Source of the DNA: SZUA-430 sp034440355
GTDB lineage: Bacteria > Pseudomonadota > Alphaproteobacteria > Micropepsales > Micropepsaceae
DNA: 64,000 bases
Reading direction: 5' to 3'
Assembly: GCA_034440355.1 (NCBI GenBank)
Contig: JAWXBY010000123.1
Span: 1 to 64,000 of the forward strand
How positions within the stretch are numbered: position 1 is the first letter of the stretch; each line of letters begins with the position of its first letter. The notes below the pieces were generated by a model. The model did not search any database. It was not told where the DNA came from and saw nothing but the letters and a program-made list of their open reading frames with translations. Made by a program: the position numbers and the translations under genes. Positions 1-8,146 of this stretch are shown here, piece by piece.

Positions 1-532
1 CGAGCTTCGCTGCTGTGCGGATCCGCGAGTGGCGTCCGTCCGCGCCGACGACGAGTTTGGCGGCGATGTCGATGTCCCCGTTGGGTGTGCGCGCGCGCAG
101 GCCGGTGATTTCGCCTTTGTGCTCGATCAGATCGATCGCTTCGCATTCCATCATCAAACGGAAGGTGGAGCGGCGTTTCGCATGCGTCGCGAGGAAGTCC
201 AAGAATTCCCATTGAGGCATGAAGGCGACGAACTTGCAGCGCGTGGGGAGGTGCGAGAAGTCGGCGACTTTGAACTGCCAGTCGCCGACGTGGGCTGCGA
301 TCTCGCGCACCTCTTGGTGTGGGCGCTTCAGAAACTCGTCGAGCAGGCCGAGTTCGTGCATCAGTTCAAGGGTCGAGGGATGGATCGTGTCGCCGCGGAA
401 GTCGCGGAGGAAGTCGGCGTGCTTCTCCAGGACGATGACGTCGATACCGGCGCGGGCCAGGAGGAGGCCCAGCATCATCCCGGCCGGTCCGCCGCCAGCG
501 ATGCAGCAGGTTGTGGCGAGGCTTTGCGTCAT
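1..532 (-). CDS. FAD-dependent monooxygenase/oxidoreductase (partial, C-terminus outside window)
   Basis: This is the N-terminal ~177 residues of a PHBH/UbiH-type flavoprotein; the rest lies beyond base 1. It begins MTQSLATTCCIAGGGPAG. The GxGxxG-like dinucleotide-binding motif (GGGPAGMMLG, residues 13-22) is followed by an acidic residue ending the second strand (VIVLEKH), as in Rossmann FAD domains. The second FAD signature, GADGRHSRIR, is near residue 165. Family members hydroxylate aromatic or polyketide substrates with NAD(P)H and O2; the substrate cannot be read from this fragment. It is divergent from the downstream patatin gene, with 136 bp between the start codons. Confidence 0.85.
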   Translation of the reverse strand, partial: MTQSLATTCCIAGGGPAGMMLGLLLARAGIDVIVLEKHADFLRDFRGDTIHPSTLELMHELGLLDEFLKRPHQEVREIAAHVGDWQFKVADFSHLPTRCKFVAFMPQWEFLDFLATHAKRRSTFRLMMECEAIDLIEHKGEITGLRARTPNGDIDIAAKLVVGADGRHSRIRTAAKL

Positions 533-668
533 TTGCACCTCACCTTTGGGCTGAATAGCGCATGGCGGTCCGGACGATTGGGGCGGAGGGGCTCGGCTGC
601 GTAGACTTGCACATCGTCTGGTGATTCGGGAGCCGGGTGGTGCGTTCGTCCGCGCGGGGAGGGGACCT

Positions 669-2165
669 ATGAAAGCCTTGGATTTCGTCGGGCTCGGCCT
701 TGTGTCGTGCTTGCTTGCCGCGTGTGCGTCCTTGAGCGCGGAGCCTAACCGGCCGCTTGAGACGGCGATTCACGGACCGGCTTATCGCATCACCACCATC
801 CCTGATGGGACGTCGAGGGAGCTGTTTGTTGCGCTGGCGTTTTCCGGTGGTGGCAAGCGGTCTTCGGCGTTTGGGTATGGGGTGCTGACGGCGTTGCGCG
901 AGATCACCGTCGATTTCGGGAACGGGCGTCGGCGGCTGACGGATGAGATCGACGTCGTGACCGGCGTGTCGGGCGGGAGCTTTACGGCTTCGGCGTTTGC
1001 GTTGAAGCGCGACGCGATGTTCGACGGCTACAAAGACGAGTTCCTGAAATACGATTTGAACGGCGAGATTTTCGGGATCTATCTGATGCCGTGGCGCTGG
1101 GACTGGTTGTTCAACCCAAATTGGGGGACGAACGACGAGATGGCGCGCGTTTACGACGAGTTGCTGTTCAAGGGCGCGGACTACGGCGACCTGGCGCAAC
1201 TTGGGCGGCCATTCTTGGGCGTGCAGGCGACGGACTTTGCGAACGAAGAGCCGTTCGTGTTCGGTCAGGATACGTTCGATTGGATATGTTCTGACATTAC
1301 GAGCCTGCCCATGGCGCGGGCGGTGGCGGCGTCGAACGGATTCCCCGTGCTGTTCACGCCGATCAGTTTGCGCAACTACGCGCACGACGACGAGCATGCG
1401 TGCAAGCGGCCGGCTTGGGTTGATCCGTATCTTGCCATTCCAGACGAACTTTCGCGGCGGCGGCAGTTGGCGGTGCTGGCGAGTTCGTATCTCGACAAGC
1501 GTCAGGAAGCTTACGTTCATCTGCTCGACGGCGGGGTGTCGGACAATCTGGGACTGCGCGGGTTGATGCAGATGCTGGCCCCGACCGCGGAAGAGGCGAC
1601 GCTGGACGAGGAGAGTCTGAACAAGCTTCGGCATGTCGTGATCGTGAGCGTCGATGGGCAGGCGGAGCCCGACCGGCAAATGACCGAGGTACCTTATCTG
1701 GACAGCGTGTTCCGTGTGATCGGCGCGGTGACGTCGACGGCGATCGATCGGTATGGATTTGAGACGTTGATCCATGCGCGGGAAATGACGCGGCGGCTGG
1801 CGCAGGGTTTGGCGCGGCGTGGTTGTCCGGCGGGCGAGGCCGGGCCGGCGGCGTGTCGGATGATCGACGATCACTTCGTGCATCTGTCGCTTGGCGATAT
1901 CGCGGACGATGAGGGACGTAGTGCGCTGGCTGCTATTCCGACGGGGTTGACCATCTCGGATGAGCAAGTCGAAGCGCTGATCGCGGCGGGCTATGACGCG
2001 GTGTTGTGCGACGGCGATATGCGGGACTTTTTCAGGAGCCTGCCGAACGTGCGGATGCCGGAGATGCCGAAGCGGTGCCGGACTTACCGGCCTTGGGAGC
2101 TCGAGGTCAAAGCCTCCGCGCCGAGCAACATCACCGCGCGGGAGTCTCGGGCGGACAATCCTTGA
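669..2165 (+). CDS. Patatin-like phospholipase family lipoprotein
   Basis: Predicted membrane-anchored serine acyl hydrolase of about 498 residues. The chosen start (669, after a GAGGGG ribosome site) gives a lipoprotein signal MKALDFVGLGLVSCLLAAC with lipobox Cys19; an in-frame start at 621 would spoil it. Patatin hallmarks are in order: the glycine-rich oxyanion loop SGGGKRSSAFGYG (59-71), the nucleophile elbow GVSGG with Ser101, and the dyad aspartate in DGG at Asp287. The family cleaves acyl chains from phospholipids or other lipids; location is probably the inner leaflet of the outer membrane or the inner membrane. Its 3' end overlaps the convergent TetR gene by 82 bp. Confidence 0.87.
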   Translation: MKALDFVGLGLVSCLLAACASLSAEPNRPLETAIHGPAYRITTIPDGTSRELFVALAFSGGGKRSSAFGYGVLTALREITVDFGNGRRRLTDEIDVVTGVSGGSFTASAFALKRDAMFDGYKDEFLKYDLNGEIFGIYLMPWRWDWLFNPNWGTNDEMARVYDELLFKGADYGDLAQLGRPFLGVQATDFANEEPFVFGQDTFDWICSDITSLPMARAVAASNGFPVLFTPISLRNYAHDDEHACKRPAWVDPYLAIPDELSRRRQLAVLASSYLDKRQEAYVHLLDGGVSDNLGLRGLMQMLAPTAEEATLDEESLNKLRHVVIVSVDGQAEPDRQMTEVPYLDSVFRVIGAVTSTAIDRYGFETLIHAREMTRRLAQGLARRGCPAGEAGPAACRMIDDHFVHLSLGDIADDEGRSALAAIPTGLTISDEQVEALIAAGYDAVLCDGDMRDFFRSLPNVRMPEMPKRCRTYRPWELEVKASAPSNITARESRADNP

Positions 2166-2686
2166 TCCACGCGCAGGCGGCGCCAGGATTCGAAGCTGAG
2201 CATCAGGTCGAGAGCTTCGAAGGTTAGTTTGTCGTCGATGGTTTTGGGGCCGATGGCGTGGCGTAGCGCTTCGCGCAAGGTCTTGACGATCGCGGCTTGT
2301 TCGCTGGTGAGGAACGGCGAGCCGTAGCGGTGGGCGTCGCCCGCCAACTTGAACGGCAACAGGCGTTCGAAGACTTGGCCGCGGCGTTCGACGAGTTCTT
2401 CCAGACGTTCGCGCCAGTCTTCCGATCTGAACGGACGTTGGACGATCGGCATGATTTCCAGCGTCATGCGCTCGGAGATTTCGCGGTAGAGGCTTTCCAT
2501 GTCGGCGAAGTGGCGGAAGACGGTGCGCAGGCCGACGCCGGCTTCCGTTGCGACTTCGTCGGCGCTCGGCATGGCGACGCCGGATCGCACGAGCTTCAGC
2601 AGCGCGTCGACGATGCGACGGCGGTTGTCTTCGCCGCGAACGCGGCGGCCGTCGACTTGGGGCTTGGGTGTCTTACGCTGCAACAT
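2084..2686 (-). CDS. TetR/AcrR family transcriptional regulator
   Basis: 200-residue one-component repressor. The N-terminal helix-turn-helix (about residues 20-65: RIVDALLKLV..., SADEVATEAGVGLRTVFRHFADMESLY) is typical TetR; the remaining all-helical part is the ligand/dimer domain and is not recognisable to a subfamily. It is the last gene of a minus-strand operon after the dehalogenase, DUF1330 and membrane-protein genes, its start overlapping the preceding stop by 14 bp. The paired TAGTGNCACTA palindromes at 4434-4456 in front of the operon are the obvious candidate operator, implying autoregulation; this is inference. Its 3' end overlaps the patatin gene. Confidence 0.88.
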   Translation of the reverse strand: MLQRKTPKPQVDGRRVRGEDNRRRIVDALLKLVRSGVAMPSADEVATEAGVGLRTVFRHFADMESLYREISERMTLEIMPIVQRPFRSEDWRERLEELVERRGQVFERLLPFKLAGDAHRYGSPFLTSEQAAIVKTLREALRHAIGPKTIDDKLTFEALDLMLSFESWRRLRVDQGLSARDSRAVMLLGAEALTSSSQGR

Positions 2687-3077
2687 GGGGCTTCCGAGAA
2701 TATTCGAGAGCGGTGAAAAAGCCGATAATCACCAGCGCTGCAAGGGCGCCCCATTGGCCCGGCACGTCGTGCGGCAACGGGCGCCAGACGAAGAGCAGGA
2801 ATACGGTCAGAATTTGTTGTGCCGTATGAATGAGCAGAAGTGGACGCACGAAGGTGCCGAACCTCACGGCGGCCGCGAAATCGACCAGCGCAAACGAGAG
2901 CTGTCCTGCACCGACGGCGGCGATGAACGACAACAGGATTTGCGGCGCGGTCGAGATGTCGAGGCCTGCGATCATCTCTAGGCCGCCGTCGGGTGCGAAC
3001 ATGTGGATGCTGCCACGGCCGAGATTGATGAGGCCGAGGATTGCGACGACGGCGAGCGAAAGGCGCGACGGCTGCAC
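2673..3077 (-). CDS. Small integral membrane protein, unknown function
   Basis: About 134 residues from a GTG start at 3077, directly after the stop of the DUF1330 gene; no ATG fits and the longer upstream frame is Arg-rich junk inside the neighbouring gene. Four hydrophobic stretches are visible (LSLAVVAILGLINL; ILLSFIAAVGAGQLSFALV; PLLLIHTAQQILTVFLLFV; LAALVIIGFFTALEY). No catalytic motif is seen. Being translationally packed between DUF1330 and TetR genes suggests co-expression with the dehalogenase, possibly in substrate handling, but nothing proves it. Confidence 0.7.
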   Translation of the reverse strand: MQPSRLSLAVVAILGLINLGRGSIHMFAPDGGLEMIAGLDISTAPQILLSFIAAVGAGQLSFALVDFAAAVRFGTFVRPLLLIHTAQQILTVFLLFVWRPLPHDVPGQWGALAALVIIGFFTALEYSRKPHVAA

Positions 3078-3079
3078 GG

Positions 3080-3496
3080 TTAGATGCCGGCGCGTTGGAT
3101 GGTTTGGATCAGGAGTTGGCCGGCGAGACCTGCTTCGCGGTGAACGCCGAATTTGGCGACCTCGGGCGACATGGCGATTTTCACGAAGGCTTCCGATGAC
3201 GGGTATTCGACGAGGGCGACGACGTCCCACATGTCTTCGACTTCGCCGATGACGAGCGATTTCGCTTCGCCCATGAAGAGGACGCGGCCACCGTTTTCCT
3301 GCACGTGGCGCAGCATGTCGGCGCCGTAGCGGTTGTAGGCGGTACGGCCATCGTCTGTCGTTGCGCGGCCGTCTTTGTATTCGGCCTTCGGTTTGAACTT
3401 GAGCAGGTTGAGCATGACGATGGGTGTGTTGACGCCCTTGCTCACGGTCTCGGTGATCTGTTCGCCTTTGGGGTAGACGGCGTTTTCGACTTTCAT
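3080..3496 (-). CDS. DUF1330 family protein
   Basis: 138-residue ferredoxin-like (dimeric alpha/beta barrel) protein. Start MKVENAVYPKG is set by an ATGA overlap with the stop of the dehalogenase gene (3493-3496). The pattern of the family is visible: MLNLLKFKP, then NGGRVLFMGEAKSLVIGE, WDVVALVEYPSSEAFVKIAMSPE, and a C-terminal HREAGLAGQLLIQT. DUF1330 proteins have no firmly assigned reaction; many sit beside catabolic hydrolases. The 4-bp overlap indicates translational coupling with the dehalogenase. Confidence 0.85.
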   Translation of the reverse strand: MKVENAVYPKGEQITETVSKGVNTPIVMLNLLKFKPKAEYKDGRATTDDGRTAYNRYGADMLRHVQENGGRVLFMGEAKSLVIGEVEDMWDVVALVEYPSSEAFVKIAMSPEVAKFGVHREAGLAGQLLIQTIQRAGI

Positions 3497-4407
3497 GCTG
3501 CGGCCTTTGCGGTGGCGATGAGAGCGTGGATGTGGGTGACGAGTTCGTCCGGTGCGTCTTCTTGCAGGAAGTGCCCGGCGTCTTTGATCGTCATGTGCGG
3601 TTGGCCTTTCGTGCCGGGCACGCGTTCGTGGAAGACGCGTTCGCCGCCTTTGGTCACGGGATCGGAATCGCCGAAGAGTGTCAGTACGGGTTTGGTGAAG
3701 CGGCTGAGGACTTCCCAGGCGGCTTTGTTCTCGGCCACCGATGCGTGTTCGGGCGTGACGGGGACGAGAGCGGGGAAGCGGCGTGCGCCGGCCTTGTAGG
3801 TCTCGTCGGGGAAGGGGGCGGCGTAGGCGGCTTTGACCTCGTCGCTTAGGCCCTTCTTTGTGCCCATGGCGACGATTTCGCCGATCGGCAATACGGGGAC
3901 GGTTTGGCTGAAGTTGAGCCACTGCTTGAACCCGTCGGTCATGCCAGTGCCGACGGGGAGGCCGGTGTTGGCGACGATCACGCGGGCGAAGCGGTCGGGG
4001 AAGGCGGCGACGAGGCGCAGGCCGATAAGGCCCCCCCAGTCCTGGCAGAAGAGGGTGATGTTGGTGAGCTTCGTTGCGGTGAGCCAGTCGCTCATCCACT
4101 TTACGTGGCGTTCGAAGGTGTAGTCGTCTTGCTCCGTCGGTTTGTCGGATTTGCCGAAGCCGATGAGGTCGGGCGCGACGGCGCGATGCCCCTTGGCGAC
4201 GAGGCCTGCAATCATCTTGCGGTACAGGAACGACCACGATGGTTCGCCATGCAGCATGAGTACAGGCGCGGCGTCGCGCGGGCCTTCGTCCACGTAATGC
4301 AGACGCATCGTCGTGCCATCCGCGTCGCGGATGTCGAGATAGTGGGGGGCGAAGGGATAGTCCGGTATGTTGGCGAACCGGGTTTCGGGGGTGCGCAGGA
4401 TCTTCAT
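3493..4407 (-). CDS. Haloalkane dehalogenase-like alpha/beta hydrolase
   Basis: 304-residue alpha/beta hydrolase resembling haloalkane dehalogenase subfamily I, which releases halide from haloalkanes by nucleophilic substitution. Visible: oxyanion region HGEPSWSFLYRK (53-64), nucleophile Asp123 followed by halide-binding-type Trp124 in CQDWGG, an acid Asp249 in FGDSDPVT, and base His279 in AGHFLQE. Trp163 could supply the second halide contact. The start at 4407 is preferred over an in-frame start at 4473 because the latter would place the operator-like palindromes inside the gene. First gene of the operon with DUF1330, membrane protein and TetR genes. Related epoxide hydrolases usually place Tyr residues in the cap, so dehalogenase is favoured, but the substrate is unknown. 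Confidence 0.8.
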   Translation of the reverse strand: MKILRTPETRFANIPDYPFAPHYLDIRDADGTTMRLHYVDEGPRDAAPVLMLHGEPSWSFLYRKMIAGLVAKGHRAVAPDLIGFGKSDKPTEQDDYTFERHVKWMSDWLTATKLTNITLFCQDWGGLIGLRLVAAFPDRFARVIVANTGLPVGTGMTDGFKQWLNFSQTVPVLPIGEIVAMGTKKGLSDEVKAAYAAPFPDETYKAGARRFPALVPVTPEHASVAENKAAWEVLSRFTKPVLTLFGDSDPVTKGGERVFHERVPGTKGQPHMTIKDAGHFLQEDAPDELVTHIHALIATAKAAA

Positions 4408-4433
4408 CGGCGCCTCTTTCTTCGTGATTGAAA

Positions 4434-4444
4434 TAGTGGCACTA
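4434..4444. promoter_or_regulatory. Palindromic operator candidate, copy 1
   Basis: TAGTGGCACTA, a perfect 5-1-5 inverted repeat in the divergent spacer between the dehalogenase and MBL-hydrolase genes. Its centre is 12 bp from that of a second copy. It overlaps the predicted dehalogenase promoter and is a likely target of the operon's TetR protein. Confidence 0.65.
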
Positions 4445-4473
4445 ATAGTGTCACTAGTTTGCGCCTCGGTCAA
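4445..4473 (-). promoter_or_regulatory. Predicted sigma70-type promoter of the dehalogenase operon
   Basis: On the minus strand, TTGACC (4473-4468) is followed by a 17-nt spacer and CACTAT (4450-4445). The -10 element lies between and partly within the two palindromes, so repressor binding there would block RNA polymerase. Assignment is by eye; the -10 is only a moderate match. Confidence 0.45.
4446..4456. promoter_or_regulatory. Palindromic operator candidate, copy 2
   Basis: TAGTGTCACTA, a second perfect 5-1-5 inverted repeat differing from copy 1 only at the central base. Tandem palindromes about one helical turn apart are typical of cooperative TetR-dimer binding. Confidence 0.65.
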
Positions 4474-4493
4474 TGGGGTTGGGAGAGAACGCT

Positions 4494-5558
4494 ATGAGAC
4501 GTTTGCTTATCGGGCTTGTTGTGATCGTGGGCATTGCGGCCGCAGTGGCTTACGCGTTTCGCGGCGAGATCGCGCTGTCGCTGATGCAGGCCGTGGTCGA
4601 AAAGAACATGGCCAACAACGCGATCGACGAGCTGCCGGATGGTTTGCACGTCGGGCTGTGCGGGTCGGGCGCGCCGATGCCGGGCGAGCGCGGCGGGCCG
4701 TGCGTGATCGTGATCGCGGGTAAGCGGCTGATCATCATCGACTCAGGCACCGGCGGCGTGCGGACGCTGGCGCGCATGGGTTTTGGGCCGGGTTTGATCG
4801 AGCGCGTGATGCTGACGCATTTCCATTCCGATCACATCGACGGGTTGGGTGAGATGATGCTGCAGCGTTGGGTGGGTGGCACGCACACGACGCCGGTACC
4901 GATCCATGGCCCGGGGGGCGTTGAGCGTATCGTTGCCGGGTTCAATGAGGCGTACACGCTCGATCAAGGGTATCGCATTGCGCATCACGGCGCGGATGTT
5001 TTGCCGCCGACGGGTTTTGGCGGCACCGCCGCGCCCTTTGCTTTGGTGGATGGCGAGGCCGTTGTCGTTGACGACGGCGGGCTGAAGATTACGGCGTTCA
5101 CGGTCGACCACGCGCCGATCGAGCCGGCCGTCGGATATCGCATCAGCTATAAGGAGCGGACTGCCGTCATCAGTGGGGACACGAAGCCGAACGCGGCGGT
5201 CGAGAAGGCTGCGCAGGACGTCGATCTCTTAGTGCATGAGGCGTTGTCGCCGCAGCTCGTCGGCATACTTGAGGCCGGCGCGCGAAAGGCGGGCCGATAC
5301 GCGCTCGCGAAAATCATGCATGACATTTTGGATTATCACACGACACCGGAGCAGGCGGCGGAGATCGCGACGCGGGCGAAGGTGAAGTATCTGCTGCTCT
5401 ACCACATCGTGCCGCCGCTGCCGCTGTCGGCGCTTGAAGGTCCGTTTCTGGGCAAGGTGCGGGAGATTTATTCGGGGCCGCTTTCCGTCGGGCGTGACGG
5501 CGATTTCGTAAGCATGCCGGTGGGTTCGACCGAGGTCACGATTTCGAATCGGCTTTAG
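4494..5558 (+). CDS. MBL-fold metallohydrolase with N-terminal membrane anchor
   Basis: 354-residue metallo-beta-lactamase-fold protein of the RNase Z/arylsulfatase-like group. The first ~20 residues (MRRLLIGLVVIVGIAAAVAYAF) form a single membrane segment or uncleaved signal. The zinc signature HFHSDH is at residues 109-114, with further candidate ligands in ISGDTKPN, LLVHEAL and the late LLYHIVPP. The start at 4494 follows GGGAGAG and keeps the anchor at the N-terminus; an earlier in-frame start at 4473 adds seven unsupported residues. It is divergent from the dehalogenase operon and shares its operator-bearing spacer. The substrate is unknown. Confidence 0.83.
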   Translation: MRRLLIGLVVIVGIAAAVAYAFRGEIALSLMQAVVEKNMANNAIDELPDGLHVGLCGSGAPMPGERGGPCVIVIAGKRLIIIDSGTGGVRTLARMGFGPGLIERVMLTHFHSDHIDGLGEMMLQRWVGGTHTTPVPIHGPGGVERIVAGFNEAYTLDQGYRIAHHGADVLPPTGFGGTAAPFALVDGEAVVVDDGGLKITAFTVDHAPIEPAVGYRISYKERTAVISGDTKPNAAVEKAAQDVDLLVHEALSPQLVGILEAGARKAGRYALAKIMHDILDYHTTPEQAAEIATRAKVKYLLLYHIVPPLPLSALEGPFLGKVREIYSGPLSVGRDGDFVSMPVGSTEVTISNRL

Positions 5559-5569
5559 ACAAAAGAAAA

Positions 5570-5599
5570 CCGGCGCCGCTCGGGGAGAAGCGGCGCCGG
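5570..5599 (-). terminator. Intrinsic terminator (mainly for the minus-strand DUF2541-like gene)
   Basis: Perfect 11-bp stem CCGGCGCCGCT / AGCGGCGCCGG with an 8-nt loop. Reading the minus strand it is followed by TTTTCTTTTGT, a good U-tract, 20 nt past the stop of the 5620-6057 gene. It may also slow plus-strand transcripts leaving the MBL-hydrolase gene, although no T-run follows on that strand. Confidence 0.8.
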
Positions 5600-5619
5600 G
5601 GCAGAGCCTCAGGGACGGA

Positions 5620-6057
5620 TTAGCGTGCGTACACGCGCACCGTCGCAGGCTGAGCGAAACGGCCGATCTGGCGGAAGCCGGGGATGGTCTTGTAAGCGAA
5701 CGATACCGAACGGATGTCGCGATTGCGGCCGTTCAAGTCGATGGCCCGGGTGCACTGACCCGCACCGATCACGCTGCGTACGCCGACGTCTTGGCTGCGG
5801 CCATTACCGAAGCGGACGTCCATGTCCAAGAAGCGGACTGGCTTGTTGTAGACGCACACCATGATCTGGCGGTGACGTTCGTAACCGCGGACGCGGACCG
5901 TATCGCGCTCGGTACGGAAGCTGACTTGCGTCGAGCCAACCAATTCCCACTGCGAATGACGGCCGTGGTTCGGTCCGTAGCCGCCCGGGGCTGCGAGTGC
6001 AGGCGTGGCGAGGCCGAAGGTCAGCAACGCGCCGGCAACGATGAGCTTGAAGTTCAT
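5620..6057 (-). CDS. Secreted DUF2541-like protein
   Basis: 145-residue exported protein. The start MNFKLIVAG has an AGGAGA ribosome site upstream and begins a clear signal peptide (MNFKLIVAGALLTFGLATPALAA). The mature part has the beta-rich pattern seen in DUF2541/YaaI-like proteins: TERDTVRVRGYERHRQIMVCVYNKPVRFLDMDV, then an AIDLNGRNRDIRSVSFAYK segment. No enzymatic motif is visible and the role is unknown. A strong terminator follows the gene. Confidence 0.75.
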   Translation of the reverse strand: MNFKLIVAGALLTFGLATPALAAPGGYGPNHGRHSQWELVGSTQVSFRTERDTVRVRGYERHRQIMVCVYNKPVRFLDMDVRFGNGRSQDVGVRSVIGAGQCTRAIDLNGRNRDIRSVSFAYKTIPGFRQIGRFAQPATVRVYAR

Positions 6058-6199
6058 GTGAGTGTCTCCTGCGTTCAAAACCAACCGACCACAATGGCTG
6101 CGGTTGTTGTCATCCGATGCAGGGGAGAATGACGCCGGCTGCCTGAAGCGGGCCGGAACGCGGTGTTCAGAGGGCGTTCATAAGTGTAACGCGCTGTAA

Positions 6200-6231
6200 C
6201 AAGGGCCGCCGGAAATCCGCGGCGGCCCTTG
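6200..6231 (-). terminator. Strong hairpin after the POT transporter gene
   Basis: Stem AAGGGCCGCC (6201-6210) pairs perfectly with GGCGGCCCTT (6221-6230), extended by one pair at each end. It lies 29 nt past the stop of the minus-strand transporter. The following sequence, GTTACAGCG, lacks a real U-tract, so it may be a stabilising 3' hairpin rather than a full intrinsic terminator. Confidence 0.5.
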
Positions 6232-6259
6232 GTGAACGTGGAACTGAGTGTGACGAGTG

Positions 6260-8041
6260 TTACTCGGCGGGTTGCGCACTCGCCGGTTTCTTGTCGTGAG
6301 CCAGGTATCTGAGAATCGGGGACAGGACGATCATGCCGCCACCGAGCATCAAACCCCACAAGCCGATCATCTCGAACACGCCGACATAGGTCTGTAGCGC
6401 CTTGCCGGGGTCGAGCACTTGACCGGCCACCGTTTCCGCCGCCGTAAGCTGCGCAACGATGCCGCCAGCGTACTGCGCCCACGAGGAGGCCAAGAACCAT
6501 GTCGCCATGATGGTGGAGACGGTCGCCGCCGGCGACAACTTCGTCATCTGGGAGAGGCCGACCGGCGAGAGGCAGAGTTCGCCCGTCGTGTGCAGCAGGT
6601 AGGCGAGGACCAAGAAGATCATCGGCACGCGGAAGCTTTCATCCGCGAACTGCGCGCCCCAGACGAGAACGAAGAAGCCGGCGCCGACCTGCAGGAGGGC
6701 GAGGCCGAACTTCAGCACCGGATTGGGATCGAGATCAAAGCGCCCGAGATAAGCCCAGATCGCCGAGAACAGCGGCGCCAGCAACAAGATGAAGCCCGCG
6801 TTGAACGACTGGGTCTGTGCGGGATTGATCGCTACGCCACCGAGATTGAGGACGGTGTTGCGCTCAGCGAACTGATTCATCGATGAGCCTGCCTGCTCGA
6901 ACAAGGTCCAGAACAGAACCGATGCGCCGATCAGGATCAGCGCCAGAATGATGCGCTGCGCCTCGACGAATGTGCAGCTCGTGATCATGAAGAGGAGCAG
7001 GTAGCCGAGAACGATCACCGATCCGCCGGCCAACATATAGCCGACCCAATCGTGCTGCTGCACGATCACCCAAACAACGCCTACGCCGATGAGGCCGCAC
7101 AGATAGATGAACCATTCGGTATTGATAGGCCCGAAGATCGGCTTCTTGATGGCTTCAGGATCAGGCGGTTCGCCTTTCCCTTCCAGCAGGGGTTTGCCGA
7201 GCCAGAAGACGATGAGGCCGAGCAGCATGCCGATGCCGGCCGCGCCGAAGCCCGCATACCAGCCGTACGTCGTGCCGAGGTAGCCGCAGGCGATCGCCGC
7301 CCAGAAGGCACCCAGATTGATGCCGTAGTAGTAGAGTGTGAAGCCCGGATCGCGCCGCGGGTCGCCTGTGGAATAGAGCTGACCGACGATCGTCGAGATG
7401 TTCGCCTTGAGGAAGCCCACGCCCATGATGATGAGCGCGAGCGCGAGATAGAAGATGTCGACGTACATCTGCTCGCGGCCTTCGACCGTGAACTGGTACG
7501 AGCCTTTGGCGAGGACGGACGGCAGCGGGCCGCCTTCTGCGAGCCCTTTGATTTCGAAGCCACCGTCGCTGCTGGGGCCGAACGCGTAGGGTTGACCGTC
7601 GACGATCAGCTTGACGTCGCGCGTCTCCATCCGGCCGCTGACGGCGAATTCGTATTTTTGACCTTCGTAGGTCAGGACTTGCGTGGCGGGTTTGCCTTCG
7701 ATGGCCATCATGCCGTGGCCCGCCACCAGCAGCATCGCGCCGAACATGATCGCCTTGCGCGTGCCGATGTAGCGGTCGGCGAGGAAGCCACCAATCAGCG
7801 GCACGAGATAGACCAGCGAGGTGTATGCCGCGTACTGGCCCTGGCTGAAGGTGTCGTCGAACAGGAACTGTTGCGTGAGGTAGAAGATCAGCAGGCCGCG
7901 CATGCCGTAGTAGGAGAAGCGCTCCCACATCTCGGCGAAGAACAAGATGAACAGGCCCTTGGGATGGGTGGCGAGCTGCCACACGACCGGGATCGCGGTT
8001 GCGACCGTGATGACGATGCCGGCTAGAAAGACGATATCCAT
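6260..8041 (-). CDS. POT/PTR2-family peptide:proton symporter
   Basis: About 593-residue MFS transporter of the proton-dependent oligopeptide family, taking up di- and tripeptides across the inner membrane. The family signature is in FFAEMWERFSYYGMRGLLIFYL (TM1, with the ExxERFxYYG motif), and TM5 has the GxxFKxN-like LKANISTIVGQLY region. A soluble insert between early TMs (EGKPATQVLTYEGQKYEFAVSGRMET...) is longer than in DtpA-type proteins. The start at 8041 (MDIVFLAGI) opens directly into the first hydrophobic stretch; longer versions add Cys/Arg residues. Single gene with a hairpin downstream. Confidence 0.92.
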   Translation of the reverse strand: MDIVFLAGIVITVATAIPVVWQLATHPKGLFILFFAEMWERFSYYGMRGLLIFYLTQQFLFDDTFSQGQYAAYTSLVYLVPLIGGFLADRYIGTRKAIMFGAMLLVAGHGMMAIEGKPATQVLTYEGQKYEFAVSGRMETRDVKLIVDGQPYAFGPSSDGGFEIKGLAEGGPLPSVLAKGSYQFTVEGREQMYVDIFYLALALIIMGVGFLKANISTIVGQLYSTGDPRRDPGFTLYYYGINLGAFWAAIACGYLGTTYGWYAGFGAAGIGMLLGLIVFWLGKPLLEGKGEPPDPEAIKKPIFGPINTEWFIYLCGLIGVGVVWVIVQQHDWVGYMLAGGSVIVLGYLLLFMITSCTFVEAQRIILALILIGASVLFWTLFEQAGSSMNQFAERNTVLNLGGVAINPAQTQSFNAGFILLLAPLFSAIWAYLGRFDLDPNPVLKFGLALLQVGAGFFVLVWGAQFADESFRVPMIFLVLAYLLHTTGELCLSPVGLSQMTKLSPAATVSTIMATWFLASSWAQYAGGIVAQLTAAETVAGQVLDPGKALQTYVGVFEMIGLWGLMLGGGMIVLSPILRYLAHDKKPASAQPAE

Positions 8042-8146
8042 TGAGTTCCCCGCGTTCCCACGCACACCTAGACATGTGCGGCAAAAGACCATGTGACGCC
8101 GCGTTTCACAAGCATGGGGCGTGACGTGACGCGTCGAGTGTTGCGC

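Noticed and set aside
540..1967. 475-codon open frame on the minus strand opposite the patatin gene
   Set aside because: Arg/Pro/His-rich, no domain, and an artefact of GC-rich codons; the plus strand encodes a clear patatin protein.
4408..4473. Upstream N-terminal extension of the dehalogenase gene (22 residues)
   Set aside because: It would contain the promoter and both palindromes, and the extension is Thr/Ser-rich with no family counterpart.
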